From: Viscum album
Lineage: Eukaryota; Streptophyta; Magnoliopsida; Santalales; Viscaceae
Direction of reading: 5' to 3'
DNA: 64,000 bases
Assembly: GCA_963277665.1 (NCBI GenBank)
Contig: OY728163.1
Span: 1,904,150,644-1,904,214,643 of the forward strand
Under the pieces are notes generated by a model, which was given only the letters and a program-made list of their open reading frames with translations, was not told the origin of the DNA and did no database searches. The translations under genes were made by a program, and so were the position numbers. Every line of letters starts with the position of its first letter. The stretch's first letter is position 1. Positions 11,925-24,783 of this stretch are shown one piece after another.

Positions 11925-13320
11925 TTTAACACCCTAAAATTCTAAAATATAACTTCTTATTCAATGGCGTGTATTACATGAAACACCAAACGCGTAAGGG
12001 AACATAATATCCCAAGACACTACTATATATTTACTATTTTAAATAAATTTAACATATGATATTACCTATAATGCACGCAACATGGAGTTTTTTTATGTTT
12101 TATGCAAGATATACCTTACTCAATATCTTTTTTTACATTCAAGAGAAACCTTCCTCGATATCTTTCATTACACGCAAGACCGAGTTTCGCCAAATAACAA
12201 TATATTATTAAAATATTATTATTTAATATGATATGATATAAAATAGTCATTAAATTATTTTTTATTAATATTAATAACTAACTTACAAAAATAATGGTTT
12301 ACACTAATATAAAATTAATTTATTGGTTAAAAATTAACAAGAAGAAAAAATAAGAACCAATTGGATACAGAAAATAAATATTAGTATTTTTATACTTAGA
12401 AAGGTGTTTTACCTTAATAAACATAAATAATTACAATTATTAAATGATTTTAATGGAACATATATGTCATATAGTCAATAAAATATTTTCTATATTTATC
12501 TATTAGGTTTTATATGCATAAGATAAGAACAAAACCTATTTCACACATAAAAACCTATATTTTTATAAAGGAAATTTTACGGCCTTTTAATAGAGAACCT
12601 ATTTTGAATCTTAATTTTGAAATTCTTATAAATTTAATTGGATAAAATAAAATTCATTATTTAATTAATAATTTCAAAATTATCTTAGAATGATTTTTTT
12701 GTATTTTTCTGAGAAACTTCATTTTTTGATGAATAGTGAAAAAATACTACATTTTAGTTAAAAAATGTCTTTAGATTTAAATAATTGTCAATGTTAAATT
12801 ATATTTTAATTTTTTTATAAATTAAAATTATATCAATAATAATTCTATTAATACAATTTATTATACTGTAAAAAATTTCACATTGAAATTGGATATAAAA
12901 ACTCAACAGTCTATTGAACATTTTTCTACTAAAACCAGTTAAACCGTTTGTCCGTAAGATTAACATTAATCTTAATTTTTCTGCTTCTGTGATTTGAATT
13001 TCAAAAAACATAGCTAAACCATTTTAATAAATATTATATTTTGACTCTAATGATATAAACTTAATTTTTTACCTAAATTATTAGTGAAATTGATTAAAAT
13101 TAATTACAGTGATTAAGGTGTAATTAGGATTAAAATGGACTAACCCTTATATTTAAGGGCCCAAATGACCTAGAAACATGTAAAAAACTCGTTGTTTCTC
13201 TATAATTCGTCCATTAACCTTACATTATATAATTTTTTGGTTTTTTATGACTTTTCTTATCTAATAACGTGTGTACACCTAATTTGTTTCCAAAAATTCC
13301 AAGTGAGTCCTTTTGCTTCC

Positions 13321-13329
13321 CTATAAAAG
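13321..13329 (+). promoter_or_regulatory. LTR2 TATA box
   Basis: ctataaaag with the same pyrimidine-rich flank as in LTR1. AAGAG|GTAAC follows 177 nt downstream (GT at 13499). Confidence 0.65.
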
Positions 13330-13862
13330 GCAACCACCTCTCCCCCTTCCTCACACCTATCAAGACACATTGGCTAATACAAAATCATTCCAAGTAGTCT
13401 TCCAATATACCCATGATAATTATAGATGTGTCCCCTTGGGAATAAAACAATCAAAGGATTCTTTTGGTTCAAACCAAAAGAAGTTACCCGATTAAGAGGT
13501 AACATCTTCTCCCAATCTTTTTAGTTTTATTTCAATTATTCAACCCCTACAATATTATTATTATTTTTTAAATAAAAACACAAGTATTATAAATATACTA
13601 TGATGTTTTTACTTTAATATTTATACCTACACTTATACACACCTCCATCTAATGGGTAAATAATACACTGTTTCTTTATATGGTGAACTATTGTCTCACA
13701 AAATGATGATTGTTCATTTTTCCATTTCCAACATTATTGGTTGACCATCATGATGGACACACTGTTTATATATATTATATATTATATTTATTATGTTTTT
13801 AATATTATTTAATAATTTTAAAACACATACCCTTATTATTTCCATTTTTCATTAATATGATA

Positions 13863-13911
13863 ACATCGTTTGAGGAAGTGTAGACTACCCCCCCCCCCCT
13901 CAAAGCGATGT
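13863..13911 (+). other. leader hairpin 1 of LTR2
   Basis: ACATCGTTTGAGG (13863-13875) pairs with CCTCAAAGCGATGT (13898-13911), giving 13 bp with one bulged base. The stem is better preserved than its LTR1 counterpart. Hairpin 2 (about 14070-14110) and hairpin 3 (about 14240-14315) are recognisable but more decayed. Confidence 0.55.
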
Positions 13912-14633
13912 GATTCGTTCATAGGATCCATGGAATGTATAAAGGATGATTATAATAGAACATATAAGCATAAAAACATATATATAATATTAGTGACATA
14001 ATTACCTTTATTTATATATATATATATATATCATTTTATTTATTATCCTTTCACACACTAAAAAGTGATAGTATCGGTCGTGGATGTGTGGACTACCGCC
14101 TCCTCGGCATGATGTGATTCCTTTTACATCATGAGAATTTTATATATAAGTAGATATGAATAAATAATATGTTATTCATGATATTATTATCATTCTCTAA
14201 AGATATAATTCTACTTACCTTCTTTCCAGAACGATCATTGAAAATTGAGAATGTTACTCATGCGTATGTACGACCTATTGTCTCCATGATTGAAACGTTT
14301 GTTCATTTTTCGTTGCCATATCTAATGATTGATTTTAAAGGAATAATTTATTTATAAATATTATAATTATTTCATTATTATTATTCTTGAGATGTTATAT
14401 ATTAACCCCTTTTACCATATTTGACTTACCAAAGTTGTTTTTGACACATAAAATGAATTTAGTCAAAACACCCGATGTAAACATAATAGTTTAAGTATTT
14501 GTATAAAACATAGTAATAAGTAAAATAAAAGTAATGATAATCATGAAAAAAGTTTTAAAATAGTATAAAATTAAAATATGTTTATTATATAGTATGTTAA
14601 AGTATGTTCACCCTAAATGAAACATAAGGTAAG

Positions 14634-16304
14634 TGTTCTTTAAAGATTTATTAATTCCCAGTAATCTTAATTTGTGTTATTAATATTACTTTTGAATTTA
14701 TTCTACTAAGACAAGTCAGTTATAACTTCTTTCCAAGAATAACTATCAAAGTGAAATTAGTGATTACTGAATTATACAATAAAGCAGTAAAACCGAGAAT
14801 ACTAATTTAAGAAACACAGTAGATATGAAACAAGTGGTTTAGTCTCAAGCTGATACCTACTCTACTCCACATGGTGATCACCTTCCACCAAGCAGTTTAT
14901 ATAAATAGACTTTGATCCACACCCTAGATTAGGGTTAACAACAGTACACAGACAGTCCAGGTCACATAGGGTCCTCTTCCACAGTCTTCGTGGGTATAAA
15001 TAACCCGGCCACACAGGGACCTCTTCCATAGTTTTCAGTGGGTATCCAAGAGTAAATAGAGATTTGAGTAAGGATATCTTATATTCTTAAGTTTAATGCA
15101 GGAGAAAGAGTGTGTTGTTCTATAGGTACACACTCTGATCGAAAGGTAATAAATGGATACACAATAGAGCAGAAATATAGAGATGGGTTTAGAAGTGCTA
15201 TGAGTGTAAGTCTTTGCAGCTCTGGACTTCTTGAGATGAAGAAGATGCAGATCTCGAGTCCTCTTTAGTAAAACAAAGTGTCACGATTCGGCTTGTGTTC
15301 TTCATGAGGTTCAATAATGCGAAGATGTTCTCTGAATTCTAGTGTACTTTGTATGTTCTTCAGTAGAGTCGGGTTTCATGCATGTGACAATCCTTCCTTT
15401 TGAAATTATCTCAGTGTTCTTGTTATCGTTCTCACAGCCTTGTTTTTTGTTTTGTATCGCACCATTGATTCTTGGCCACAATTTTCTTTTATCTTGGAAT
15501 GCATGTGTTGGAGCCGACATGTTGCATGGATACTGCACCTCATACCTCATACTTTCAGATGATATGTCTACAAAGAAACATTAATTTTGTCAGTGCATTT
15601 AAAAATCTTCAAATATGACCGTTAAAGATTAAATTGAAAAATGACAAAATATTTTAAGAAACAGTGTCACAGTAAGTCATGGAAATGGTATCTCCTTCAC
15701 ACGGTGTCTAGATTGAACATGTTGTCTTGTGGTCATGGTGTCTCGCGGTCATGGTGTTTCATGGTCACGGTGTCTTGTTCATGGTGTCTCACAGTTACGG
15801 TGTCCCGTGGTCACGGTTTCTTGTTCACGGTTTCTTGTTCACGGTGTCTTGTTCATAGTGTCTCACGGGCACGGTGTCTTGAGGTTATGATGTCTTGTTC
15901 ACAGTGTCTGTTTCACGGTGTCTTGTTCACAGTGTCTTCTTCATGGTGTCTTGTTCATGGTGTCTCGTGGTCACAGTGTCAGAAAGACATAACCAGTGGC
16001 AGACTTACGGTGTCTCATACTTTTCAAAGTAACTGTATTCAGACTTAAGCAATAATGATAATAGAATGGATTAGACTTAAACATTTGTAAAAGAAGGTAT
16101 TATGAGAGTATATCAAAGATAGTATAAATTAAGTAAACTAAAAGTAGAGAAATTAAAATATTTAATGGATCTTATTAAATAATGAGGCTACTTAAACAAT
16201 AATACACATGAATATACATGATTGTGACATAATTGACATGATTTAACTAGGTTTAATAGGATTTGTGATCATTAAAACATGATTAATACATGAGGAGTCC
16301 AATA
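14634..16304 (-). repeat. Sirevirus 3' LTR (left copy, internally deleted)
   Basis: It matches 31075-32683 but lacks about 140 bp next to its outer end that the right LTR has (30928-31070). TGTT is kept at the boundary. By eye roughly 15 percent differs from the right copy. A tttatata (TATATAAA on the - strand) at 14896-14903 is the likely TATA box. Confidence 0.85.
15699..16010 (-). repeat. LTR minisatellite, 12-15 bp units (left LTR)
   Basis: About 22 imperfect units of tcacggtgtcttgt, tcatggtgtctcgtgg and similar. The two unit flavours (gtgtcttgttc and gtgtctcgtgg) alternate. In element sense they read gacaccgtgaacaa. The array lies upstream of the TATA box, within U3. Short open frames across it are artefacts of the repeat. 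Confidence 0.85.
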
Positions 16305-16320
16305 ATCTCCCCCTTTTTTA
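16305..16320 (-). promoter_or_regulatory. Sirevirus polypurine tract adjoining the 3' LTR
   Basis: On the - strand AAAAAAGGGGGAGAT directly abuts the LTR. It is close to the well-conserved Sirevirus purine tract and supports the lineage call. Confidence 0.75.
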
Positions 16321-16395
16321 TGATCACAAATCATGTAAAGTTAAAATTTGATATTGGATTCAACTATAGAGATAAATGGATAACATATAGAAATT

Positions 16396-16407
16396 TCTCC
16401 CCCTTTT
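16396..16407 (-). promoter_or_regulatory. second, upstream polypurine tract
   Basis: AAAAGGGGGAGA on the - strand lies about 80 bp inside the first tract. Duplicated purine tracts are a described feature of Sireviruses. Confidence 0.55.
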
Positions 16408-16544
16408 GGGATTATCAAAAAGATGGAATAAGAGAAGTAAAAAAGTGTACATTCCATTAATAGAACCTAAGTTCCAGTACAAATAAATATAGAAATGCAA
16501 AAGCAATATCATTCTTATCAAAAATGAGTAATCACTGTTCTTCT

Positions 16545-19392
16545 TCAGGGGTTGGCCTTCTCTATGGCTTTAGTAGCAGTGGAAGAAGAGGAAGACATAG
16601 GGGTAGAGGTTGAGGTAGAAGAAGGGAGTGAGGTGGTTGATAAAGAGGGTAAATAAAGGCCTTCAAAGACTGATGGAGCCAAAGTAGGAGGAGTAGATGA
16701 TCTAGGCAGTTGTTTATCGAGAATCATAGGCCTGATCTGACACAAGGCTTGGTTGGCAGATATAGTAGAAGAGGCTAGTGCATAAGTAAAGGTAGGCAGC
16801 TGAGGTCTTAGAGGTGCAGCCGCTGGAGCTACAATTGTTGTACTCTGGACAAGAAGATAGGGCCTCAGGAGTTTGATGAAATCTGTAATGATCTCTCCAC
16901 CATAATGCATGGATTTCTCAAAATCATCCTTTTTCTCCATAAATTTGTCCAACAATCTAGTAAACTTTTTGAGATTTTGGACTTGGTTCTTGAAAGGTTG
17001 AGTCACAGGAGGAATCGGCAGATTTTCTACAAGATACTTGAAATGATTTGTCGTATCAGTCTTGGAGAAGATTAAGTTGAAGTAGAAATCCACTTTCTTG
17101 ACAATATCTTACTGAGCATCATTAGAAATTTTTGAGTGCATTTTGACTAGGTCAAGAACTCTATCATTGTTCTTGACAACTTCATATTGAGAAGCCGTAT
17201 TGAAACCACTGAGTACATTCTGAAGCTCTTCTTTGAATATTGTTCTGAGCAGATCACTGTCTAAGGAGGGTTTTGTGAATTGACCAGATTATTTAGAGGC
17301 ATTGACAGCTATGGTAAGAGATTTGAGTTGATTTGGCACCTTTTGAAGACACCCTGTATACTCATCAGTGATTTTATTAAGATTGAAAACAAGATCACTC
17401 ATTTCCTTCACAATTTGTTTGTTCCTTTTGGAAACCTTTTCTTATAAGGAAGCTAGATAAAGTTGAATCTGAGACATAATAACCTATGGGATTTTAGTAA
17501 TAACATGTTCTATAGAAGGAGAAATAGGCTCAGATCTTAAATGCAGCTCTCTCTGCATGTCTTCAACCATACTTCTTAGGGTCTTCACTTCATTACTGAG
17601 CAGCTTATTTTTAACTCTTACTTCCTGAATCTCATGAATAATTTTAGGTTGTATTTTCCAAATAAGTTTCTCCAATAATAGTGAGGCATGTCTATCACTT
17701 AAATTGGTCATCGGAAGAGGTTGGGTATTCATGAGTTTCTCAAATCCAGACAATAGGGTACGACCAAATTCCTTCAGATCATCCTTACTCACAAAATATG
17801 GTTGTTCAGATAAAGGTTCAGGAATAGGAACTGGTGCAGGCTTAGGTTCCTTCTCAGGTGCGATATTGGAGACTAATTCCAACTAGAATATAGAGAAAAG
17901 ATCAAGTCTGGTTACTAAAACCTACTGAGAGTCATCCACATCATAGAAACTAGGGAACTTATACTGAGTGTCTATAAGAATTGCCTCAGTCGGATGTGAA
18001 GCTTCAATATACTCGAGATTTGGGGTTTTCTCTCCCTCAACAGGTGCCTCCTTCTCAGGACTTAGAAGATTAATATCTCGGTCTAATTCCACAGACTCAT
18101 CTCTAAGTTCCTCGCTCATTTCCTTCTTAGCCAGCTGAAAAGCTATCTCCATTTGTTCTTCAGTAGAAGGGATTATTTCAGGAACAGATTGTTCTAATGG
18201 GGGTTCCTCAAGATTGGATTCTTGTATAGCAGGTAGCTCTTCCACTACAGGTTCTTCCATGGCATGCTTTTCATATTCTTTGGAAACTGATTCTATTTCA
18301 TCCTCGGGTTGAGTTTACAGATTAACAGATTCTTTAGGAGTAGGCACTTCTTCTTCAAGAACTTCATGAGGAACAGCAGTCATGTCTTCCTCAACAAAAA
18401 CAGCTTCCCTAGGTGGCACTCCAGCATCTTCTTCCTCTTCTTCAAGATACTCAAAAATCTCATATGGTTCTATACCAGGATTAGAAATATCTCTTGGTCT
18501 TGAGGGATAATCCACAGGATTGAATTTCTCATAAACTCTACCATTTTCTTCCACCCATTCCTTTTTCCAAGGATTCTAGCTTATTTTCATCCTCTTGATG
18601 GTTACTTTTGAAAGGCTACACTCACAGTCCTTTATAACTTCCTCATTAGGTCCAACCAAACCTTTGGCATGCAGCATGGCTAAGATAATCCGAGAGTAAA
18701 ATCGGAAAGTTTACTTGGATTTGGCTTTGATCAACTCACACATATGATGAATGATATACTTTCAAAGGTTGATATTATGCCCATTTTTCATAACGTGGAT
18801 CAAAAACACATCTTGATATTTCAAAATAGCAAAATCACCTTTTCTGGGACTAACCAGATTCTGAATAAACTTGAACAGAAGCCTTGATTCTCCATCTAGT
18901 TTAGCAGTAATGGCCCTCCCCTTGGTGCCATTTCTTGTTAAGGCTTTCAGAGCATCTTCCAAATTAAAGAATTCGGTTGAAGGTTGAGGTCCTCTATGAT
19001 AATCCTCACAGATGCATTCATGAGGTATCCTGAGGAATGCATCCCATAACCTCGAAGAAAATAAGCATCTCTGGCCATTGACCCATCTTCTTATAATATA
19101 ATTATCACCAGAATCAAAATAGAACTATATGTACTGGTAAAACTTAGCCACTAACTTAGGGTAGATGGGTATATCTTCCTTCAAGAACCACTCTAACCAG
19201 CCTTGTTGTTCTAACACTTTCAATACCAGAGACTTACTAGACAAAATCAATTTGGGGAAAATCTCTTTCTCAGGTACAACAACACGGTTTACCAGATTTT
19301 GTATTTAAAGGTCCTTCAGGTGTTAGCTTAGGTGAAATCTTCTTCTTATTTGAGATGTGCTTCTTAGGTGTCGATGATGAAGGACATTTCAT
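16545..19392 (-). pseudogene. extra 3' ORF of the Sirevirus (env-like position), broken
   Basis: An ATG at 19392 opens a Lys-rich start (MKCPSSSTPKKHISNKKK). A globular region follows with FYQYIQFYF and VNGQRCLFSSRLWDAFLRIP, resembling the plant-transposon-protein domain found in such ORFs. It runs through 18762-18962. Then come a very acidic Glu/Pro-rich part (17922-18554), a heptad-like stretch (LLSNEVKTLRSMVEDMQREL, about 17560-17620) and a Ser/Thr/Pro-rich C-terminus ending at 16545. Several stops and frame changes break a frame that was originally near 950 codons. It lies between RNase H and the purine tract, where many Sireviruses carry an 'envelope-like' ORF. No function can be assigned from sequence, and I see no clear fusion-protein features. 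Confidence 0.6.
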
Positions 19393-19619
19393 CCTTGGAA
19401 TTCACTGAAGGTTCAAGAGAGATCAGGGTTGCAGGGATGAAGAAGGGTTCAAAATGAGTAAGTAGAAGAAACCCCAGAGTGAAGAATTGAGTGATACATT
19501 CTTTATTTTATCATTTAGGAATACCAAACGTCTCAAAAATAAAAATGCGGGAAAATAAATAAGGGAAAATAATAATTACCGCGATATGGGTTTTTACAAA
19601 AAAAATTATAAAGATTTTT

Positions 19620-19755
19620 TACGGTGAGACTGTGTCTGGTCATTATGGTGAGACAGTAAATGCACGTTACGGTGAGACAGTAAATGAGCTTCATGGTGAG
19701 ATAGTAAACGAGCTTCTCAATGTGTGTTATGGTGAGATATTAAATGATAGAAAAT
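19620..19755 (-). repeat. short tandem repeats between RNase H and the extra ORF
   Basis: About five units of 'acggtgagacagtaaatg' spaced roughly 25-33 bp (19620, 19649, 19668, 19694, 19728). The tcaccgt core resembles that of the LTR minisatellite. Confidence 0.6.
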
Positions 19756-19841
19756 AATCACAAAATACTAACTGTGAGAACGTAAACATGAAACATTAAG
19801 ATATCGAACTATAGAACATGAAACAGTAAAAAGTAAGATAT

Positions 19842-20604
19842 CTATTTGAGATTTATCCTGCCTATTTCATGTATGATGTAGTATATTCTCTCATAATTTA
19901 ATGGTTTAGTGAATATATCAGCAAGTTGATATTCAGTACCAATGAATTCCAAAGTGATATCTCTTTTTTGATAATGATCTCTCAAAAAGTGATGTCTTAC
20001 ATTAAAGTGCTTTGTCCTATAATGTGAAACATGATTTTTTGAGATGTTAATAGAACTTGTGTTGTCATAATTTATAGGTACATGTCTTAATTGATATCTA
20101 TAATCTAGTAATGTTTGTTTCATCCACAAAATTTGTGCACAACAACTGCCAGCACCTATATATTCACCTTCTGTAGAAGATAATGCAACAGAATTTTGTT
20201 TCATACTACACCATGATACTAGTGACTTGCCTAAAAGGTGACATGTTCCAGAGGTGCTTTATCTATCTAACTTACAACCACTGAATTCATCATTAGAATA
20301 ACTAACTAATTCAATTGATTTTCCTTTAGGATAAAACAGTCCCAGATTGGGTGTATGCTTGAGGTATTTAAAAATTCACTTTACAGTATTTAAATGAGAT
20401 TCCTTAGTATTTTCTTGAAAATGAGAACACATACACACACTAAACATAATTTCTAGATGACTAGCAGTTAAGTAGTGTAAACTTCCAATCATTCCTCTAT
20501 AAGTGGTTTGATCAACAGATTTTCCATCTTCATCAAGATCCAACTTACAAGTGCTACTCATGAAAGTGTCACTACTTTTAGTTCTATCCAATCCAAAATT
20601 TCTT
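19842..20604 (-). pseudogene. Sirevirus reverse transcriptase C-terminal part and RNase H
   Basis: It continues the RT frame after the LINE: LDEDGKSVDQTTYRGMIGSL and YLTASHLEIMFSV match the copia RT tail (20376-20604). RNase H follows at 19842-20204 with ALSSTEGEYIGAGSCCAQ, DNTSSINISKN, YRTKHFNVRHHFLRD and LADIFTKPL, all standard copia RNase H motifs. The stop after GRINLK is at 19842. Stops lie between the two blocks. Confidence 0.85.
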
Positions 20605-20617
20605 TACAGATCTCTAG
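20605..20617. repeat. LINE target-site duplication, left copy
   Basis: tacagatctctag is repeated exactly at 26695-26707. The T8 run that follows is the LINE poly(A) tail read on the + strand. Confidence 0.9.
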
Positions 20618-20684
20618 TTTTTTTTAAAGGTGGAGCTTTGGTCAAAAGACCAAAGCAATTTTATTAGAAAAGAGAAAAGAAAGA

Positions 20685-22151
20685 TTACAAGGGTTGAAAA
20701 GACGGGATCAAATTACAATCTTTAACTTGCAAAGGAGTCAGGTTTTTAGGGAGCTCCTCCAGCCAGGTTATTGCCGGATCTATGCCTTTGTTGGCGAGAG
20801 CATCTGCAACCATATTAGCTTCACGGTAAGTATGAGTTGCAATGTAATTGACATCATGGAGAGATTGAAGACAATTCATCCAGTGCGTAGTAATCGGCCA
20901 AGCAAGATGAAAGTCTCCCTTCCAGATGGCTTGAACAACAGTAGTAGAGTCACTTTCAATCCATAAGTTGTTCCACCCATGTTGAAGAGAAAAAGAAATG
21001 GCATGAATAACACTTAGCATCTCAGCTTCCAGAGAGGAAGCAGTACCATAGCCTCTAAAAAAGCACCCCACGATGTGGCCATGATGATTTCTGAAGATGG
21101 CTCCACACCCCGCAGGGTCTGGATTACCTTTAGAGGCTCCATCCACATTGATTTTAATCCAACCTGGGAAGGGAGGTCTCCAGAAAACCTCAAAAGTGCA
21201 CAACGGTTTCGAGAAAATTGCCTCAACTTGAAGACGTCTAAGAATCATAAATTCAGCCACCGAGTTGTTACAGGAACCCTTATGGATCAAAGCAGCTTCC
21301 CAAATAGTGATGAGAATCCTCATTTTACCTGCATAAATGTTGTGTGAGCAATTATTGTGAATAATCGAGTTTCTATCATACCAAATCACATGAATCATCT
21401 CTGCAACCCCAGCTAGGAACAAGTTTCTGATTTGTTGAGAGTTGTCCTTAGCAACACAACATTTAAGCTTCTCATCAATAGAGTTATGAACCGGCCATCT
21501 GCAATAAAAAGTGTCAAAAATATAGTTCCAAAGAGCAGTGGTAGTAGCACAAGATAGAAATAAGTGGTTAGAATCTTCTCTATACTGATTGCAAAAACGA
21601 CATTTAGAACAAAGATTAATACCAAAACTTTGAAGACAAGCATCAGTGGGGACCCTATTGTAGGCGAGACGCCAAATAAGAGTGAGTATGGAGGGTTTAA
21701 TCCAGGGCTTGTAAAAGTTTTTTATCCATTTCAAATCATAATCAGCATTGTGTAAGGAGTTATTATAAAACTTTTTGGAGTTAAGAATTCCATTATGAGA
21801 AGGTTCCCAAATCAAGAAGTCACACGAGGGAGAAAAATGGTAAGAATCAATAATTTGAACAATGTTTTCGGGAAGGTTGGCAGTGTGAGAATTAAGCACA
21901 TTGCTAACAGTGGAGTTGATGTCATCAGGGATATCGGAAAGATAGGTCAAAGAGATAAGAGGAGTGCCAGTCCAGTTGTCCAACCAGAATCTCATGGAAG
22001 AGTTTCTCGAAACCATCCATCTATCATTGTGCATAATTATGTCAAACGTGTCTCTAACAGAGGGCCAAATGGAAGAGTTCATGAAACCCCTATTAGATCT
22101 TTTCAATCTATCAATTAACCTGTTTCTGATAAAAGAAATGGGGGGTGTCAT
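20685..22151 (-). pseudogene. LINE ORF2 C-terminal part: zinc-binding region and RNase H1 (488 codons open)
   Basis: An unbroken 488-codon frame. It begins in the thumb/linker region (SFIRNRLIDR, SSIWPSVRDTF). It passes a CRFCNQYREDSNHLFLSC zf-RVT-type cluster and ends in an RNase H1 domain. The acidic residues are visible in KINVDGASKGNPDPAGCGA, ASSLEAEM, WIESDSTTV and REANMVADALANKG (D-E-D-D). RNase H would remove the RNA template during target-primed synthesis. The domain looks catalytically complete, although the rest of ORF2 is broken. It joins the preceding RT part through a frameshift at a C run near 22140. Confidence 0.88.
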
Positions 22152-24003
22152 TGTGAATCAGGTTACAGGTTAATCTGGCATGAAGAGCTTCATTAAAGTA
22201 CTTAATTTTTTTAATGCCAAGACCACCCATGTCTAGAGGTTTACAGCACTTAGCCCAAGGGATAGTCACAAGTTTCATGTCCAAGGTGCTTCCTGTCCAG
22301 ACAAAGTTTTTTATGTAAACGTTTACTTTTTTAATGAGACTAGTTGTCCATTTATATACCATCATCGAGTAGAAAAGTTTGGAAACAATAACCGACTTGA
22401 CAAGGCAGACTCTCCCCGCCATGGAGAGAGCTTTTCCTTTCCAGGAGGAAAGATGATTAAGAACCTGGTCAACAATGATTGAAAGATAGAAAGCTTTGGG
22501 TCTACCCCAGAAAATGGGAACCACAAGGTATTTGAAGGGAATAGTACCTTATTTGATGTTAAGCTCATTGATAATACTATTTTTTCTAGAAAGAGGGAAA
22601 TTTTTTCCAAAGTAAATGAAAGATTTATTCCATCCAATGACTTGGCCCGATACCTCATCGTAATGGTTGAGAGCATCTTTAAGAGTTCTGATGTTTTTTA
22701 TATCGTCCTTTAAAAAAATAATGATGTCATATGCATAAAGGAGGTGAGTGGGGGCATTCACGTTTCAGTAAGCATGAATTGGTTTGAGATTATTTTGGTC
22801 AACCAGATGTGTGAGAAAGCGGCTAAAATAGTCTTCTGCAATGGAAAAAAGAATTGCAAAAAGGGGGTCTCCTTGTCTAACTCCTTTTGAGCATTTGAAA
22901 AATCCTCTAGGAGAACCATTGACCAAGATGGAAACTTTATCTGAGTGGAAGAGGGTTTTAATTTTAGATATGAAGTTATCATTGAAGCCAAAACCATGAA
23001 GAACTTTGAAAATGAAATTCCAGTCCATTGTGTCAAAAGCTTTTCGAATGTCTAGTTGAATGGAAATGTTGCCGCCTCTATTTTTATTATTTAACATGTT
23101 AGTGCATTCCGAGGCAAGGCAAATGCAGTCTTGGATAGATCGCCCCTTGATAAAGCCAAATTGATTACAGGAGACAATTTTATCAGTAATAGTGTTGAGT
23201 CTATTAGCAGTTAGCTTGGTGATAATTTTATAGAGGGTGTTGATCAGAGCAATAGGGTGGAAGAGGTGGATTTCAGAGGCATTATCAACTTTCGGGATCA
23301 AAGCAAGGAATTGGGCATTTAAGTTATGAGGTAAGAATTTGTTAGCAAAGAAAGCTTTAATGAGCTTAAAAACATCAGCTTGTATGATATCCCAAAATTT
23401 TTGATAGAAACCATTATTGAAACCATCAGGACCTAGGGCACTGTCAGGGTTCAAACCAAAGACAGTGTCTCGGATTTCATGATCAAGAGGAACACTCAGG
23501 AGATAATTGTTATCATCATCCGTAACAATTGTAGGAATGATGTCATTAATGAGGGCTTTGTTCATACAAGGCCCATTAAATAAAGATTCAAAGTAAGAAA
23601 CAACATTATTAACAATATCTTCTTCTTTATCCAAAAGTTTATCTCCATATTTAAGGGAGGCAAGGGGTCTACTAGATTTGCGAATTCGTTGTAAAGAGTT
23701 ATAGAACTTGGTATTGTGGTCACCATCAGTCAGCCATTTGAGTTTAAAAGTTTGTTTGCGGATGTTATCCTTGAAATCAAGGAACATATTCAGGCTCATA
23801 GTAATGTGAGCTTCGTGATTTTGATCAGAAGTGAAGTCGGAGTGAGTGATATTGTTTTGAATTTTTTGCAACTCATTCTCCAGAGAGAGGATGTCATTAT
23901 CAATTTGAGTCACTTTATTGCTGCACCAACTTTTGATCTTGCGTTTGAGATATTTTAATTTAATAGGATAAGGAAAATCATCATCGTGATGGTTCAGAGA
24001 GGA
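22111..24003 (-). pseudogene. LINE ORF2 reverse transcriptase
   Basis: This is the RT domain of a non-LTR element. Motifs in order are LKWLTDGDHNTKFY, ALGPDGFNNGFYQKFW, ALIPKV, FGFIKGRSIQDC, IQLDIRKAFDTMDW, GVRQGDPLFAILF and LLYAYDIIIF. The catalytic ADD of the last motif is AYD here. In-frame stops are seen at about 24003 (TAG), 22764 (TGA where CGA is expected) and 22556 (TAA where CAA is expected). The thumb region follows (WKGKALSMAGRVCLVKSV). The loss of one catalytic aspartate would inactivate the enzyme even without the stops. Confidence 0.9.
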
Positions 24004-24783
24004 CTAGAAAATCTTGATGAGTTTACAACAGTCAGGATCAGAGAGCCAAGCATTGTTGAATCTAAAGGGGAAAAAGTGTTTCCAAGTATTGAAAGAAATG
24101 GTGACCAAAATAGGATGGTGGTCAGAATGAAGTTTTGGAAGGGTGGTACTAAAAATGGAGTCCCAAGTGTCTAAAGCATGGTCAATAGTAAAGGTTCTAT
24201 CCAGTTTGCTCGCCACCACTCTATTGTAATGATTCATGTACCACGTGTATTTGGCGCCTCTTAAAGAAATCTCAGTAAGGTTAGAGGTTTCAATCGCAAC
24301 CTTAAAATACCTCATAGATAGACTAGAGTGTAAAGGACCAATTTTTTCATCAGCAGAGAGAATAGCGTTAAAATCACCTGCAACGATCCAGGGGGAATGA
24401 ATTTTTGAGTTCAGAGAGGAGAGGTCCTTCCAGAGAGATCTCCTATCTTGATATTTGTTCTTGGCATAGATAAAAGAACAAAAGAGATGGGCATTTTCAA
24501 TCATAAAGTCACAAGTGAAACTTTGATCAGAAATATGGAAAACATTTACCTTAGACAGGGAGGGGTGAGCAAAGGTCCAAATAGAATAAAAAAATTTGTT
24601 GTTTTGACATGCACCGATGAAGGTGTATCCAAAGCGACAAAAGTGAACTAGATCAGTGGAAAAGGTTATTTTAGGTTCAGCAATGGAAAAAATTAAAGGC
24701 TTTTGAATGTTAACAATTCTTTTTAAAATATTAAAGGTGTCAAAGTTTGCAATACCTTGACATTTCCAATAGAGAATATTCAT
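24004..24783 (-). pseudogene. LINE ORF2 apurinic-type endonuclease
   Basis: ORF2 starts at 24783 (MNILYWKCQGIANF) and has an exonuclease-endonuclease-phosphatase fold. Visible motifs are IAEPK, SFIYA, WIVAGDFNAI, KYTWYMN, LDRTF and HSDHHPILV, covering the usual N, E, D/N, and SDH active-site blocks. This nuclease nicks target DNA for target-primed reverse transcription. A premature TAG follows residue 259. The ORF1 end overlaps its start by a few bases. Confidence 0.88.

Larger units (their letters stand above)
11925..14633 (+). repeat. LARD LTR2, first segment
   Basis: Homologous to 5260-7967 of LTR1. It ends with gtaag (14629-14633), the target duplication of the Sirevirus insertion. It carries the conserved TATA box, donor-like site (13499) and hairpin region. 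The poly-C run at 13887-13899 is absent from LTR1. Confidence 0.85.

Noticed and set aside
15641..16048. 135-codon Ser/Cys/Val-rich ORF
   Set aside because: It is a translation of the LTR minisatellite. The right LTR copy has three competing frames over the same repeat.
20694..24174. Plus-strand ORFs of 60-107 codons across the LINE
   Set aside because: Antisense shadows of ORF2, with no motif of their own.
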